DNA of 64,000 nt, taken from the NCBI GenBank assembly GCA_947166355.1, contig CAMVDX010000011.1, positions 1 to 64,000 on the forward strand, read 5' to 3'. Positions 45,839 to 54,862 of the stretch are shown here, one piece after another. Source of the stretch: an uncultured Treponema sp. (GTDB lineage: Bacteria > Spirochaetota > Spirochaetia > Treponematales > Treponemataceae). Within the stretch, counting starts at the first letter, position 1. Every line of letters begins with the position of its first letter. The position numbers and the translations under genes are program-made. The notes beneath the pieces are model-generated. The model made no database searches. It had not been told where the DNA came from and saw only the letters and a list, made by a program, of their open reading frames with translations.

Positions 45839-45865
45839 TGAGTCCTCCAATTAATTTGACTTTTG

Positions 45866-45932
45866 CCTATTGACAAAATAGGTAATTATCTTTAAGTTAG
45901 TTTACATAATATATACCTACTAAGTCAATAGG
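45866..45932. promoter_or_regulatory. Probable Rrf2 operator pair in the divergent promoter region
   Basis: The inverted repeat cctattgacaaaatagg (45866-45882) and the related acctactaagtcaataggt (45915-45933) sit upstream of the Rrf2 gene. Their cores CCTATTGAC (45866-45874) and GTCAATAGG (45924-45932) are perfect inverted copies. An AT-rich promoter-like stretch lies between. This layout fits autoregulation, and possibly control of the hydrolase transcribed the other way. Confidence 0.65.
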
Positions 45933-46047
45933 TTAGAAAATATCAGAGGCGGTATTTTTTTGAAAGGATTCTTAAACTTAAGATTTCAAAAAATTTGAGC
46001 TGTAAATATTCAGGCTATTTAATGTTTTTATAAAAGAAGGCGCAGTT

Positions 46048-46911
46048 ATGTCATCAAATTTAAAACTTCAATATCTTTTTTCTGATCCTGAAATCCTTGA
46101 TTCTACGGCGCTTCCGGATTATACAACACTGGACTTTGTTAGTAACGGCTCACATATTTATGGTGAGATTATGTGGCCATCTTTAGATTTTCCAAAACCA
46201 CATCCCTGTGTAATTATGCTGCATGGATTTCCTGGAACAGCACGTAATGATGATATTTCCCATGCACTTTGTAGAATTGGTTGTGTTGTTATTGTACCGC
46301 ATCATCGTGGAGCATGGGGGAGTGAAGGAAAGTATTTGATAACACATTGTATTGAAGATGCTCAGAATCTTGCGGAATATGCTCATTCTGAAGAGTTCAC
46401 AAAAAAATATAATGTGAATCCACAAAGTATTTATCTTCTTGGACACAGCATGGGAGCGAATACGGCTCTGAATGCCGGGCGTAAAATTGAATGGGTAAAA
46501 GGAATTATAATGCTCACTCCTTATGATCCAACACGATATCTGAATAGGAGTAAAGAAAGTTATTTTCGTTCGCTTCTGGAAGAAGGAAAAATTTTACAGT
46601 CTGATGGAATTGATGCAATTTATGAAGATGTAGTTTTAAATCGCGAAGAAATAAGTCATCCTGCGGCATTTAATCAGGTGAAGGATAAAAATCTTTTAGT
46701 ATTTGGAGGACAGTATGATTCTGTTTCGCCGATAAATGAAATGGTATTGCCGCTCTGGAATTTGATAGAAAAAAATAATAAACAGTCTGGGAATAAAAAA
46801 AATCCAATTCAAAAAAAATTTATAGTTCCTACAGAACACGGACTTTTAGGGCGTAGAAATTTTGTAATAAAAGAGATAGCAGATTTTATTGAGAAAACGG
46901 AAAACAGTTAG
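46048..46911 (+). CDS. Alpha/beta hydrolase (acyl-peptidase/esterase-like)
   Basis: A 287-residue cytoplasmic hydrolase. The oxyanion region is VIMLHGFPGTARNDDISHAL, the nucleophile elbow is LLGHSMGANTALNAG (serine in GHSMG), the acid is probably in VFGGQYDSVSPINEM, and the histidine is in VPTEHGLLG. This is the prolyl-oligopeptidase-like or esterase branch; the substrate is unknown. It is transcribed away from the Rrf2 regulator and may be part of its regulon. It ends convergently with the M20 amidohydrolase gene 53 bases away. Confidence 0.85.
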   Translation: MSSNLKLQYLFSDPEILDSTALPDYTTLDFVSNGSHIYGEIMWPSLDFPKPHPCVIMLHGFPGTARNDDISHALCRIGCVVIVPHHRGAWGSEGKYLITHCIEDAQNLAEYAHSEEFTKKYNVNPQSIYLLGHSMGANTALNAGRKIEWVKGIIMLTPYDPTRYLNRSKESYFRSLLEEGKILQSDGIDAIYEDVVLNREEISHPAAFNQVKDKNLLVFGGQYDSVSPINEMVLPLWNLIEKNNKQSGNKKNPIQKKFIVPTEHGLLGRRNFVIKEIADFIEKTENS

Positions 46912-46964
46912 ATATATAAACCCCTCGAGTAAAAAGACTACCGAGGGTGATAGGTTGAAAAACT

Positions 46965-48215
46965 TTAATGCTTATCAATTTCCAGTATTGTATTTAAGAG
47001 TACATTTGTTCCTTTCCAGCACCATTCAGTTGGAGAATATTCAAGTTCGCAGTGACTGTGTCCGCCTTTGCTTGGAACAAAAATCATGGTTGTTGGAACA
47101 ATCTCACTCAGATACTGTGCATCGTGTCCGGCTCCAGAATACATTACATGACTTTTATAACCCAAGTTATCTGATGCTTTTTGAACATATTCAACTAATG
47201 ATTTATTAAATAATACTGTTTCTCGAGTCCAATCTGGTTTGTAAGTCATTTCACAATTAGCCCAGTTTTTTGGCATTCTTCTGATTATACTTACGCATTT
47301 TTTGATGATTTCTGGATTTGCGTGACGTACATCAAGGGAGAATTTTACCTCATCAGGAATAACAGTATGGATATTCGGATGACAATAAATTTTTCCTGTA
47401 GTGTAAACTAAATCAGAATCACCGAGCTTATCAAATTCTTTATGCAGATAAAGCAATGCCTGACTTGCCGCAAAAAATGCATCTTTTCTGTAAGGCATAG
47501 GAAAAGTTCCTGCATGATCTGCCTGTCCCTTAAAAGTGAATTCATAATTTATCATTCCAACTACGCCTTTTACAATTCCAACATCATATCCGCCTTCTTC
47601 CAAAACAGGCCCCTGCTCAATATGAAGTTCTACAAGTCCAGTGGTCTTAGCGGGATTGATACGATTTGTAATATCTCCTTCAAAACCTGATTTTTTAAGA
47701 GCCTGTCCAAAAGTCTTACCTGAGCCATCTTTTGCAGGACTTTGAAACATTTTTTCTTTATCAAATTTATTGCAGAGAATACCAGAGCACATCATAGCCG
47801 GTTCATACAATGCACCTTCTTCGTTAGTCCAGACTACCAGTTGAATGGGATGTTTATGAGGAATCTTTTGAGTAACTATTGTTTCTATCATTTCCATTGC
47901 TGAAAGAACACCAAGAATACCATCAAAGTTTCCACCCTGGCGTACAGAATCGCAATGACTTCCTGACATAATTATTCCAGGTTCTTTTTCGCCAGGACTA
48001 ACGGATTCAGTTGCGGGAAGGGTACAATAGATATCTCCAAGATCATCTGTTTTAAAATCAAGACCTAGCTTTGTCATGCGGGATTTTATTTCATTTCTTG
48101 CCTGGATTGCAGCTGGTGAAAGACTGAAGCGGGTTATACCTCCGTTTCCTGTATCACCAAACTTAGAGAAGGATTTGATTTTTTCATCCAGTCTTTTTAA
48201 ATCACATTCGTACAT
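46965..48215 (-). CDS. M20 family N-carbamoyl-amino acid/allantoate amidohydrolase
   Basis: A 416-residue zinc hydrolase of the hydantoinase/carbamoylase (HyuC/AllC/PydC-type) family, which releases ammonia and CO2 from carbamoylated amines such as N-carbamoyl-beta-alanine or allantoate. Metal ligands are seen in GSHCDSVRQGGNFDGILG (His, Asp), TNEEGALYEPAMMCSG (Glu) and VELHIEQGPVLEEGG (His), with the last histidine in KGGHSHCELEYSPTEW. The dimerisation lid domain is about 210-325. It is the last gene of the leftward catabolic locus, 73 bases after the cytidylate-kinase-like gene. Which carbamoyl compound is used is not decidable. Confidence 0.88.
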   Translation of the reverse strand: MYECDLKRLDEKIKSFSKFGDTGNGGITRFSLSPAAIQARNEIKSRMTKLGLDFKTDDLGDIYCTLPATESVSPGEKEPGIIMSGSHCDSVRQGGNFDGILGVLSAMEMIETIVTQKIPHKHPIQLVVWTNEEGALYEPAMMCSGILCNKFDKEKMFQSPAKDGSGKTFGQALKKSGFEGDITNRINPAKTTGLVELHIEQGPVLEEGGYDVGIVKGVVGMINYEFTFKGQADHAGTFPMPYRKDAFFAASQALLYLHKEFDKLGDSDLVYTTGKIYCHPNIHTVIPDEVKFSLDVRHANPEIIKKCVSIIRRMPKNWANCEMTYKPDWTRETVLFNKSLVEYVQKASDNLGYKSHVMYSGAGHDAQYLSEIVPTTMIFVPSKGGHSHCELEYSPTEWCWKGTNVLLNTILEIDKH

Positions 48216-48288
48216 ATTTTCTCCTTATAACTTGTCGTTACGATTATGCAAGAGTCATAAATTGCAGTTTTGCCAATGGCAAAAATAA

Positions 48289-48951
48289 TTATTTGAGTTT
48301 GTCTTTGAAGGTATTGATAAAATCATCTCCAAATTTAATTTTCATCATTTCAATAATTACGTCTGCACATTTATTACGCCCAATTCTTGCACTGTTCAGA
48401 GTCAAATCATAATTGATTGGATTTGTCCAATAGTTTCCGCCGGAATAAAATTTATAATAATCAGCACGATACTTATCTGTTTTAGTGATTAATTCAGCTG
48501 CTTCTTTTTCTGAAACATTCATTTTAGACATAATTGATTCCAGACATGCCCAGCGAGGCGCTTCAATATAAAAGCTGCCTACATTATAAAAATCCCTGAG
48601 AACATAATCTGCACATTTTCCAATAATTATACAGCTTACTTTTTTTGCAAGCTCCTTAATTATTTCTGATTGAATGCAAAAAAGATTAATATCACATTCA
48701 AATTTTTTACTTTGTGGAGTAACTTCTTTTGGAAAAGAAAATTTGTTTAGAGCATTTGTTACAGTACTTCCACGAAGTTTTTCATCGACACGTAAAAACA
48801 TTTCTTCACTGAGTCCTGAATATGCAGAAGCCATTTCCAGAATCTGTTTTTCGTAAACTGGAATGCCAAGCTTTTCTCCAAGCTTTTGAGCTATTTCTTT
48901 TCCGCCCGAACCAAAACCTCTGGCGATTGTAATTACATAATTGTTAGACAT
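48289..48951 (-). CDS. Cytidylate kinase-like family protein
   Basis: A 220-residue P-loop kinase-like protein. The ATG at 48951 has an AGGAGG site 7 bases upstream, so the longer frame to 48978 is rejected. The N-terminus VITIARGFGSGGKEIAQKL is the modified P-loop of the cytidylate-kinase-like family, followed by EKLGIPVYEKQILEMASAYS. It is longer than true CMP kinase and lacks its standard NMP-binding sequence. The role is unknown; nucleoside or small-molecule phosphorylation is possible. Its place between the transporter ATPase and the carbamoylase implies a part in the same pathway or a regulatory role. Confidence 0.8.
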   Translation of the reverse strand: MSNNYVITIARGFGSGGKEIAQKLGEKLGIPVYEKQILEMASAYSGLSEEMFLRVDEKLRGSTVTNALNKFSFPKEVTPQSKKFECDINLFCIQSEIIKELAKKVSCIIIGKCADYVLRDFYNVGSFYIEAPRWACLESIMSKMNVSEKEAAELITKTDKYRADYYKFYSGGNYWTNPINYDLTLNSARIGRNKCADVIIEMMKIKFGDDFINTFKDKLK

Positions 48952-48978
48952 ATTTGCCTCCTGAATTATCATTAACAT

Positions 48979-49677
48979 TTAAACCGAGATGTACTTTGCA
49001 GAAACTTCGTCGGTCAGCTGGTCAATACTCCCATCTTTTACACAAAGTCCTTTCTGGATAATCATAAAATTGTCTCCTATTCGGCGTGCAAAGTGTAAGT
49101 TCTGTTCTACGATTATTAAGGTGATATTCTTTGCTTTCTGGTAACGCTTGAGAATATCTGCAATTCCCATGACGATGTTCGGCTGAATACCTTCGGTGGG
49201 TTCATCGAGAATGAGGATTTGCGGATCGCTCATGAGAGCTCGGGCAATTGCGAGCTGCTGCTGCTGGCCGCCTGAGAGAACTCCGCCTCGTCGTTTAAGA
49301 TGTATTGTGAGGTCTGGAAGATAGGAAAGTACTTCTTCCATCTTGGCTTCGAAGTTAACTTTTTTATGTGCAACACAACCAAGCAGTAAGTTTTCTCTAA
49401 CAGTTAGCATAGGAATAATTTCGCGTCCCTGTGGAACGTAAGCTATACCTTTCTGGCTTCTTTCATAGGCTTTGCATTTTGTAATATCAGTATTGTTAAT
49501 GCTGATGGAACCTGAGTCCATAGGAAGAAGGCCGATAATACTTTTCATAAAAGTTGTTTTACCGACACCGTTTCGTCCCAGTACAAGATAAGTTTGAGGC
49601 TTTTCAATTTTTAGAGAGATTCCATTAACAACACGACTTTTTCCGTAGCTTACACATGCGTCTTTTACTTCTAACAT
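48979..49677 (-). CDS. urtE: Urt-type ABC transporter ATP-binding protein (UrtE/LivF-like)
   Basis: A 232-residue ATPase. Walker A is GRNGVGKTT, the signature is LSGGQQQQLAIARAL, Walker B is ILILDEPTEGIQPNIV and the H-loop histidine follows in VEQNLHFARR. The Urt-specific segment GIAYVPQGREIIPMLTVREN and the EGIQPNIV form favour UrtE over plain LivF. It pairs with UrtD two bases upstream to drive the UrtB/UrtC permease. It is immediately followed by the kinase-like gene. The symbol reflects family, since urea as substrate is not proven. Confidence 0.88.
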   Translation of the reverse strand: MLEVKDACVSYGKSRVVNGISLKIEKPQTYLVLGRNGVGKTTFMKSIIGLLPMDSGSISINNTDITKCKAYERSQKGIAYVPQGREIIPMLTVRENLLLGCVAHKKVNFEAKMEEVLSYLPDLTIHLKRRGGVLSGGQQQQLAIARALMSDPQILILDEPTEGIQPNIVMGIADILKRYQKAKNITLIIVEQNLHFARRIGDNFMIIQKGLCVKDGSIDQLTDEVSAKYISV

Positions 49678-49679
49678 TT

Positions 49680-50513
49680 TCAGGCCTCCTTCTTTGATGT
49701 AACCGTTGCAGTAAGCTTCTGCTTCATTTCTGCAACAATCTTTTCTTCTGCTGTAGCTTCCTTAGGCTTAAGTTCATCATCTGTCTTAAGATAAACACTG
49801 ATTACCTTAGGGTTATTTGTAATTTCTTCATAAGTTCCTTCTGCAAGAATTTCACCATGGTTTAAAACCGTAACTTTTTTTGCAATTTGTTTTACGAAAT
49901 CAATATCGTGTTCAATTACAAGTATTGTTTTTCCTTTCATTACGGTCTTAATCATTTCGCCAGTTTTGTAGGTTTCGTCTGCTGTCATTCCTGATGTTGG
50001 TTCATCAAGAAGAATTATTTTCGGATCCTGCGCAAGAACCATTCCCATTTCAAGCCACTGTCTCTGTCCGTGGGAAAGGGAAGAAGAAATCATGTCTCTG
50101 TATTCATAAAGATTGATTTGCTTGAGGATGTTTTCGATTTTTGAAACGTTTTCGGCGGTTCTGCGGTAAGTAAAAGTTTTTATGAGTGAGCTGTATCCGC
50201 GTAGTGCGACTTCGACATTTTCAAAAACGGTCATGTTTGCAAAAATATTGGGGCCCTGAAATTTGCGGCCGATTTTGTAGACCTCGGAAATCTTATAAGG
50301 AGCTGCACCAGTAATATTTTTACCGTTCAAGTAAATGTGACCTTCAGTCGGCTTTGTCTTTCCGGTAATCATATCCATGATTGTAGTTTTACCGGCACCG
50401 TTAGGTCCGATTAACACACGGAGCTCTCCTTCATCAATTTGAAGATTTACATGACTTACAGCCCTAAAGCCTGAAAAAACGACAGAAATGTCTCTAAGTT
50501 CAAGATATGCCAT
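49680..50513 (-). CDS. urtD: Urt-type ABC transporter ATP-binding protein (UrtD/LivG-like)
   Basis: A 277-residue ATPase. Walker A is GPNGAGKTT in the Urt-like MITGKTKPTEGHIYLNGKN. A diagnostic IGRKFQGPNIFANMTVFENV appears where LivG has a different sequence. The signature is SSSLSHGQRQWLEMGMVL and Walker B is IILLDEPTSGM. The C-terminal 35-residue Glu/Lys tail is an extension. Start and stop nearly touch the neighbouring genes, an operon arrangement. Partner of UrtE and permeases UrtB/C. Confidence 0.9.
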   Translation of the reverse strand: MAYLELRDISVVFSGFRAVSHVNLQIDEGELRVLIGPNGAGKTTIMDMITGKTKPTEGHIYLNGKNITGAAPYKISEVYKIGRKFQGPNIFANMTVFENVEVALRGYSSLIKTFTYRRTAENVSKIENILKQINLYEYRDMISSSLSHGQRQWLEMGMVLAQDPKIILLDEPTSGMTADETYKTGEMIKTVMKGKTILVIEHDIDFVKQIAKKVTVLNHGEILAEGTYEEITNNPKVISVYLKTDDELKPKEATAEEKIVAEMKQKLTATVTSKKEA

Positions 50514-50514
50514 A

Positions 50515-51627
50515 TTATGCCCCCTGCTTAGTTTTTACTTCTTCTATGACTTTTGCTATTCGCTTGTTGTATTGTATATCCTGAAGAGTTCCAATAATTC
50601 CTTTTGGCAGGAAATAGACAATCAAAATCAGAACAATTCCTAAAACAAGCTGCCACATGTTTCCAAAAAATTCAGATAAAGTAGATTGCAAAAAACTTAC
50701 GAGTAAGGCACCAACCATTGCACCAGTAAGATTTCCTCTTCCGCCGATTGCAAGCCACACAAGAATTGTTGTAGAAAAACTGACACCTGCCGCCTCGATA
50801 GAAATGAAAGATGTCATTGGCAGATAAATCATTCCGGCAAAGCCTGCAAAGAAAGCAGCAATTGTAAAAATTGCAATTTTAAAAACTGCCGGGTTATAAC
50901 CAAGGAACTGAAGTCTAGCTTCATTGTCTCTGACAGATTTTATTACAGAACCGAATCTTGCTTTTGTAAGAAGCCTGCACAGTAAATAAACCAAAAGTAA
51001 TGCTGTAAAACCAATATAATACCAGCCTGTAATTCCAATCTGTTTTCCAAAGAATGTAATTTTTTCCAGACCAAAACCAATACCACTTATTCCCGAGGAA
51101 CCGCCTGTATACATTTGCTTTGTTGCTAAAAGAAGTTCAAATAGTGCGACGAGTGCAAGAGTTATAAGATTATAAAAAACGCCTTTAATCTTGCTGTAGA
51201 AAATGAAAAGACCTAAAATAAAGGCAACTACTGCCGGAACTATAAGTCCCATCAATACAGCAAATGGAATATTAAGCAGAGGCCTGTAGAATAAAGGAAT
51301 ATGTGTGAGTCCGCCGAATTCCATGAATGCCGGCAGCCCTGCCTGACAGCTCAAACCAATTCCCAATACGTAACCGCCAAGACCAAAGAATAAGGCAAAA
51401 CCTAAATTCATTAGGCCGGCATAACCCCAGAGAATATCGAGCGCCAGAGCAAAAATCATATAGGAAATTATTTTTCCAAAAACGAGCAGGTTATATAAAG
51501 ATGTAAATGTTGGAATTAAAAACAGCAGTAGAAAAAGTCCGTAGGCTATCCATTTTTCAACAGTAACATTTTTGATTCCAGAAATTCCTGGTGTCTTCAA
51601 CTTTTCTAGTCTTTCTTCAAAACTCAT
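50515..51627 (-). CDS. urtC: Urt-type ABC transporter permease (UrtC/LivM-like)
   Basis: A 370-residue inner-membrane permease with about 9-10 helices beginning after a short basic N-terminus (ERLEKLKTPGISG). LivM-family segments are present: DILWGYAGLMNLGFALFFGL, SKIKGVFYNLITLALVALFE and GRGNLTGAMVGALLVSF. It lies between urtD and urtB with minimal spacing and forms the translocation pore with UrtB. Complete; no frameshift seen. Confidence 0.9.
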   Translation of the reverse strand: MSFEERLEKLKTPGISGIKNVTVEKWIAYGLFLLLFLIPTFTSLYNLLVFGKIISYMIFALALDILWGYAGLMNLGFALFFGLGGYVLGIGLSCQAGLPAFMEFGGLTHIPLFYRPLLNIPFAVLMGLIVPAVVAFILGLFIFYSKIKGVFYNLITLALVALFELLLATKQMYTGGSSGISGIGFGLEKITFFGKQIGITGWYYIGFTALLLVYLLCRLLTKARFGSVIKSVRDNEARLQFLGYNPAVFKIAIFTIAAFFAGFAGMIYLPMTSFISIEAAGVSFSTTILVWLAIGGRGNLTGAMVGALLVSFLQSTLSEFFGNMWQLVLGIVLILIVYFLPKGIIGTLQDIQYNKRIAKVIEEVKTKQGA

Positions 51628-51642
51628 AGCAATACCTCCTGA

Positions 51643-52506
51643 TTATCTCTTTTCCTTTGATGCAAACAAACCATTTGGTCTGAAGCGAACAACAATAATA
51701 ATGACAACAAAAATTAAAAGCTTAGAAATAATCTGACTCATATAGCCGGACATTAAAGTTATTGATTCATTGATTACAAAAGAACTTGCGAATGAACCAA
51801 TGATGGAATTAAGACCTCCAAGAATTACAACAAGGAATCCATCTACGTTGTAAGAAGGTCCCATTCCAGGATATACACTTTTTATAGGGGCAATCAGGGC
51901 GCCGGAAATTCCTGCGAGCATAGCTCCATAAGCAAAAGTGAACATATTGATTTTTGAAACATTTATTCCAAGACACTGAGTCATATCGCGGTTCTGATTG
52001 ATAGCGCGCAGCTGCATTCCAAAAGATGTTTTGTAAAACAGGAGAAGAGTGAGCGACAAAACTACAAGTGCCATAATTATCAAAAGAATATTGTAGTAAG
52101 GGATTGAAACGTTAGACATAACTAACTGACCTTTTACAGGTACTTCCATTGTTTTGTTTTCTGGTCCAAAAATCATTCGTACAATTTGTTGAATAACATA
52201 TTCCAGAGCGAAGGTAACAAGGAGTGTTTCTGCAACCTTACCATATAGCTTCTTTATAAAAAGACGTTCTATTACAATTCCAGTTAGAGCCGAAACAATC
52301 GCAGCCAGAACAACTGCAAGAGCAAAAGGAAGATGAAGGACATTTACTGAAAAACAGGTGATGTATGCCCCTATCATAATAAATTCACCGTGAGCATTGT
52401 TTACTACATCCATCATACCAAAGATGATTACAAGCCCGATGCTGGTAAGAAAAAGAACGGATGAGTTACTGATTCCGTTTAATAACTGTTGAATAAAAAG
52501 ACTCAT
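51643..52506 (-). CDS. urtB: Urt-type ABC transporter permease (UrtB/LivH-like)
   Basis: A 287-residue permease. The open frame is longer (to 52623), but the ATG at 52506 has a GAGAGG site and gives the canonical LivH start (MSLFIQQLLNGISNSSVLFL). Family segments include IFGMMDVVNNAHGEFIMIGA, AINQNRDMTQCLGINVSKIN and VVILGGLNSIIGSFASS, with about eight helices. The VVNNAHGEF form matches the branched-chain/urea permease group. Upstream, 76 bases separate it from urtA. Confidence 0.9.
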   Translation of the reverse strand: MSLFIQQLLNGISNSSVLFLTSIGLVIIFGMMDVVNNAHGEFIMIGAYITCFSVNVLHLPFALAVVLAAIVSALTGIVIERLFIKKLYGKVAETLLVTFALEYVIQQIVRMIFGPENKTMEVPVKGQLVMSNVSIPYYNILLIIMALVVLSLTLLLFYKTSFGMQLRAINQNRDMTQCLGINVSKINMFTFAYGAMLAGISGALIAPIKSVYPGMGPSYNVDGFLVVILGGLNSIIGSFASSFVINESITLMSGYMSQIISKLLIFVVIIIVVRFRPNGLFASKEKR

Positions 52507-52582
52507 CTGCAACCTCTCAAAAAAAATATTTTTAGGAAAGGTGCATTCCGTTTTCACGGAATGCACCAAGGGAAGGTATATA

Positions 52583-53755
52583 TTAGTTTGGTATTGGAGC
52601 GACCAATCCATCACTTTCAGCAACTACCTTATAAGTCAGGTCTTCCTGAACTTGTCCTATATATGTGTTCAACCAGCAGTGATGATTTTCTGGATCCATC
52701 CTGAGCTTACCGGCTGGAGAATCAAATTCCATTCCGCTTGCTGCTGCAATAATGTCTTCTGTGCTCAAAGATTTTGCATTTTCAATGGCCTTTGCAAGCA
52801 TATAAACTCCGTGATAAGCACCTTCTGCAAGATTAGTTACTGTTGTACTATCACCAAAAAGACTGTAGTACTTTTCGATAAAGGCTTTATTTTCAGGTGA
52901 TTCAATTGAGTTGAAGTAATCAAATGAAGCGTAACAGCCAACAGCACTTTCACCTACAGACTTAATTGCAGCTTCGTGAGAAGCAATACCGCAGATTGGA
53001 ACTGTCTTTGGATTCATTCCGTACTGAGAGTAGTCCTTATAAAAAGGAACTGCTGAGTTACCTGCAACTGCACTGAAAACTACATCACAACCAGAAACCT
53101 TAATACGGTTTACGATTGAAGAGAAATCTGTTTCACCGTTTGGCGCATAATCTTCACCAACAATTTCTCCACCAAACTGTGCAATGTATTCCTTTGCAAA
53201 AGCAATTGATTTACGTGGGAACTCGTAGTCTGAACCAACTATATAAATCTTCTTTCCAAGATTTTGTATCATCCATGGAATGAAGGCGGCAACCTGCTGG
53301 TTCGGACAGGTGTTAGTATACAAAAGGTTCTTAGAAGGCTTTTCTCCTTCATAGTAAGTGTTGTAAACCAGAAGTCCGTTATACTTTTCGATTGTTGGAA
53401 TTACTGCAAGTCTTGTGTTTGAAGCATTTGTTCCGATAATCGCGGCAACCTTATCCTTAAGGATTAACTGCTGAGCCTTTTCAGAAGCCATAGAAGGATC
53501 AGAGTTATAGTCTACATAAATCGGTTCAATTTTTACGCCTTTAATACCGCCAGCCGCATTAATTTCATCAATTGCCATTTTTGATGCATTATACATAGGA
53601 GTTTCAGAAATACTGAAATTACCTGTAGTACTGTAAAGCACACCAATCTTGATTGTCTTTTCTGATGACTTCTTTGACTTTGAACAGCCTGTCATCCCCA
53701 GTGCAATCGCACACATTGCAGACAATGCTGCAATTCTTACCAATGTTCTCTTCAT
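52583..53755 (-). CDS. urtA: Urt/AmiC-type ABC transporter substrate-binding lipoprotein
   Basis: A 390-residue binding lipoprotein. The ATG at 53755 follows a GGAGGT site; the longer frame runs through the terminator and is rejected. The signal peptide ends LGMTGC (Cys24). The mature two-lobe protein matches the urea/short-chain amide-binding group: IGVLYSTTGNFSISETPMYN, VYNTYYEGEKPSKNLLYTNT, CPNQQVAAFIPWMIQNLGKK and MDPENHHCWLNTYIGQVQED. Branched-chain amino acid binders lack the PNQQ and DPENHH features. The ligand is likely an amide, urea or carbamoyl compound, an inference from family. Preceded by an attenuator-like hairpin. Confidence 0.9.
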   Translation of the reverse strand: MKRTLVRIAALSAMCAIALGMTGCSKSKKSSEKTIKIGVLYSTTGNFSISETPMYNASKMAIDEINAAGGIKGVKIEPIYVDYNSDPSMASEKAQQLILKDKVAAIIGTNASNTRLAVIPTIEKYNGLLVYNTYYEGEKPSKNLLYTNTCPNQQVAAFIPWMIQNLGKKIYIVGSDYEFPRKSIAFAKEYIAQFGGEIVGEDYAPNGETDFSSIVNRIKVSGCDVVFSAVAGNSAVPFYKDYSQYGMNPKTVPICGIASHEAAIKSVGESAVGCYASFDYFNSIESPENKAFIEKYYSLFGDSTTVTNLAEGAYHGVYMLAKAIENAKSLSTEDIIAAASGMEFDSPAGKLRMDPENHHCWLNTYIGQVQEDLTYKVVAESDGLVAPIPN

Positions 53756-53773
53756 TTTCGACCTCCAGAAAAA

Positions 53774-53816
53774 AAAGGCGGTCCAACACATCTTTTTGAT
53801 GTATTGAACCGCCTTT
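53774..53816 (-). terminator. Intrinsic terminator/attenuator before the transporter operon
   Basis: Read leftward, the stem aaaggcggttcaatacatc and its partner gatgtgttggaccgccttt (19 bp with a few wobble pairs) enclose a short A-rich loop and are followed by a T tract (53773-53769). It lies between the nitrilase stop and the urtA ribosome-binding site. It either ends the upstream operon or attenuates readthrough into urtABCDE. Confidence 0.85.
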
Positions 53817-53846
53817 GATTCAAGTGTTAGTTTTCGCTTGCTGTTT

Positions 53847-54683
53847 TTATTTTTCAGTAAGCTTATATATATCAAGTCTTCTCGACTTTAATATCTTGTA
53901 TTGTTGCCTTAAAGTTTCAACTTCGGCTAAATCAATTTCCTGATATAGTGCTGCTTCTTTTTCATCCAACTGATTAAGAATCTTTCCAAAAGAATCAACT
54001 ACAATTGAATGTCCCCAGGCGACATAACCTGCTTTTTCATTCCTTGCAGGTGAACATCCAGCCATAACAAGCTGATTATCAGCTGCTCTGGTACGGAACA
54101 TTATTTCCCACCAGTTTGGTCCGCTTGTCATATTAAAGGCTGCCGGAACAATAATCATTTTTGCTCCACGGTCAGTCATTAATCTGGCGAGTTCCGGAAA
54201 GCGGATATCAAAACAAATCATTAATCCAATTTTTCCGAACTCTGTGTCAAACACTGTAACTTCGTTGCCTGCAGACAAGGTATCACTTTCGTGAAAGTTT
54301 ACACTTGGAATGTCACAGTCAAAAAGATGCATTTTTCTGTGTTTGGCTATCTGCTTTCCTTCTCTGTCAAAAACATAAGAGGTGTTGTAAATCTTTTCAC
54401 CATTTTGAGAATCTCGTTCAGGCATTGAACCTGCAACAAGATAAATCTTATTTTTGGCAGCGGTTTCGGAAAGCAGCTTCCAGTTTTGTTCGCCATCTTT
54501 CTGGGCAAAAACCGGGAAGTTAGAAGCCTTATACGGGCAACTGAACATTTCCGGGAGAACCACAATGTCAGCTCCTTGAAGGGCAGCTTCAGTTATTTTC
54601 TGAACTGCATTCTTAAGGTTTTCTTCACTTGTTTCAGCTACATTCATCTGAATCAGAGCCAGCTTAAACTTTGAACTCTCCAT
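53847..54683 (-). CDS. Nitrilase superfamily omega-amidase-like hydrolase
   Basis: A 278-residue carbon-nitrogen hydrolase. The Glu-Lys-Cys triad is visible in VVLPEMFSCPY, KHRKMHLFD and LMICFDIRFPELAR. The downstream segments PAAFNMTSGPNWWEIMFRTR, AADNQLVMAGCSPARNEKAG and YVAWGHSIVVDSFGK are characteristic of the Nit2/YafV omega-amidase group, which deamidates alpha-ketoglutaramate, alpha-ketosuccinamate and similar omega-amides. A GGGAGA site precedes the start. It lies in the catabolic locus next to a transaminase, which fits an amide-linked nitrogen salvage route. Confidence 0.88.
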   Translation of the reverse strand: MESSKFKLALIQMNVAETSEENLKNAVQKITEAALQGADIVVLPEMFSCPYKASNFPVFAQKDGEQNWKLLSETAAKNKIYLVAGSMPERDSQNGEKIYNTSYVFDREGKQIAKHRKMHLFDCDIPSVNFHESDTLSAGNEVTVFDTEFGKIGLMICFDIRFPELARLMTDRGAKMIIVPAAFNMTSGPNWWEIMFRTRAADNQLVMAGCSPARNEKAGYVAWGHSIVVDSFGKILNQLDEKEAALYQEIDLAEVETLRQQYKILKSRRLDIYKLTEK

Positions 54684-54862
54684 TTTGTTCTCCCATAAAA
54701 ACTGCGCATTAGCGGCGCTGCTTGAAGGCAGCGAATAACAGTTTTGCCAAAGTCAAAATCTGCACTTAATGTTTTAGTTGGCTGTAATATAAAATTTCCT
54801 AAAATAAATTCATATTACAAAGTGCATAAATTTATAAATTTTTATTGTGCATTTTGTACAGT

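Noticed and set aside
46916..46945. Terminator after the alpha/beta hydrolase (ccctcg…cgaggg)
   Set aside because: Only six base pairs with a long loop and no T tract; too weak to list.
52506..52623. Longer UrtB N-terminus
   Set aside because: It covers the urtA-urtB spacer; the ATG at 52506 has a ribosome-binding site and the canonical LivH start.
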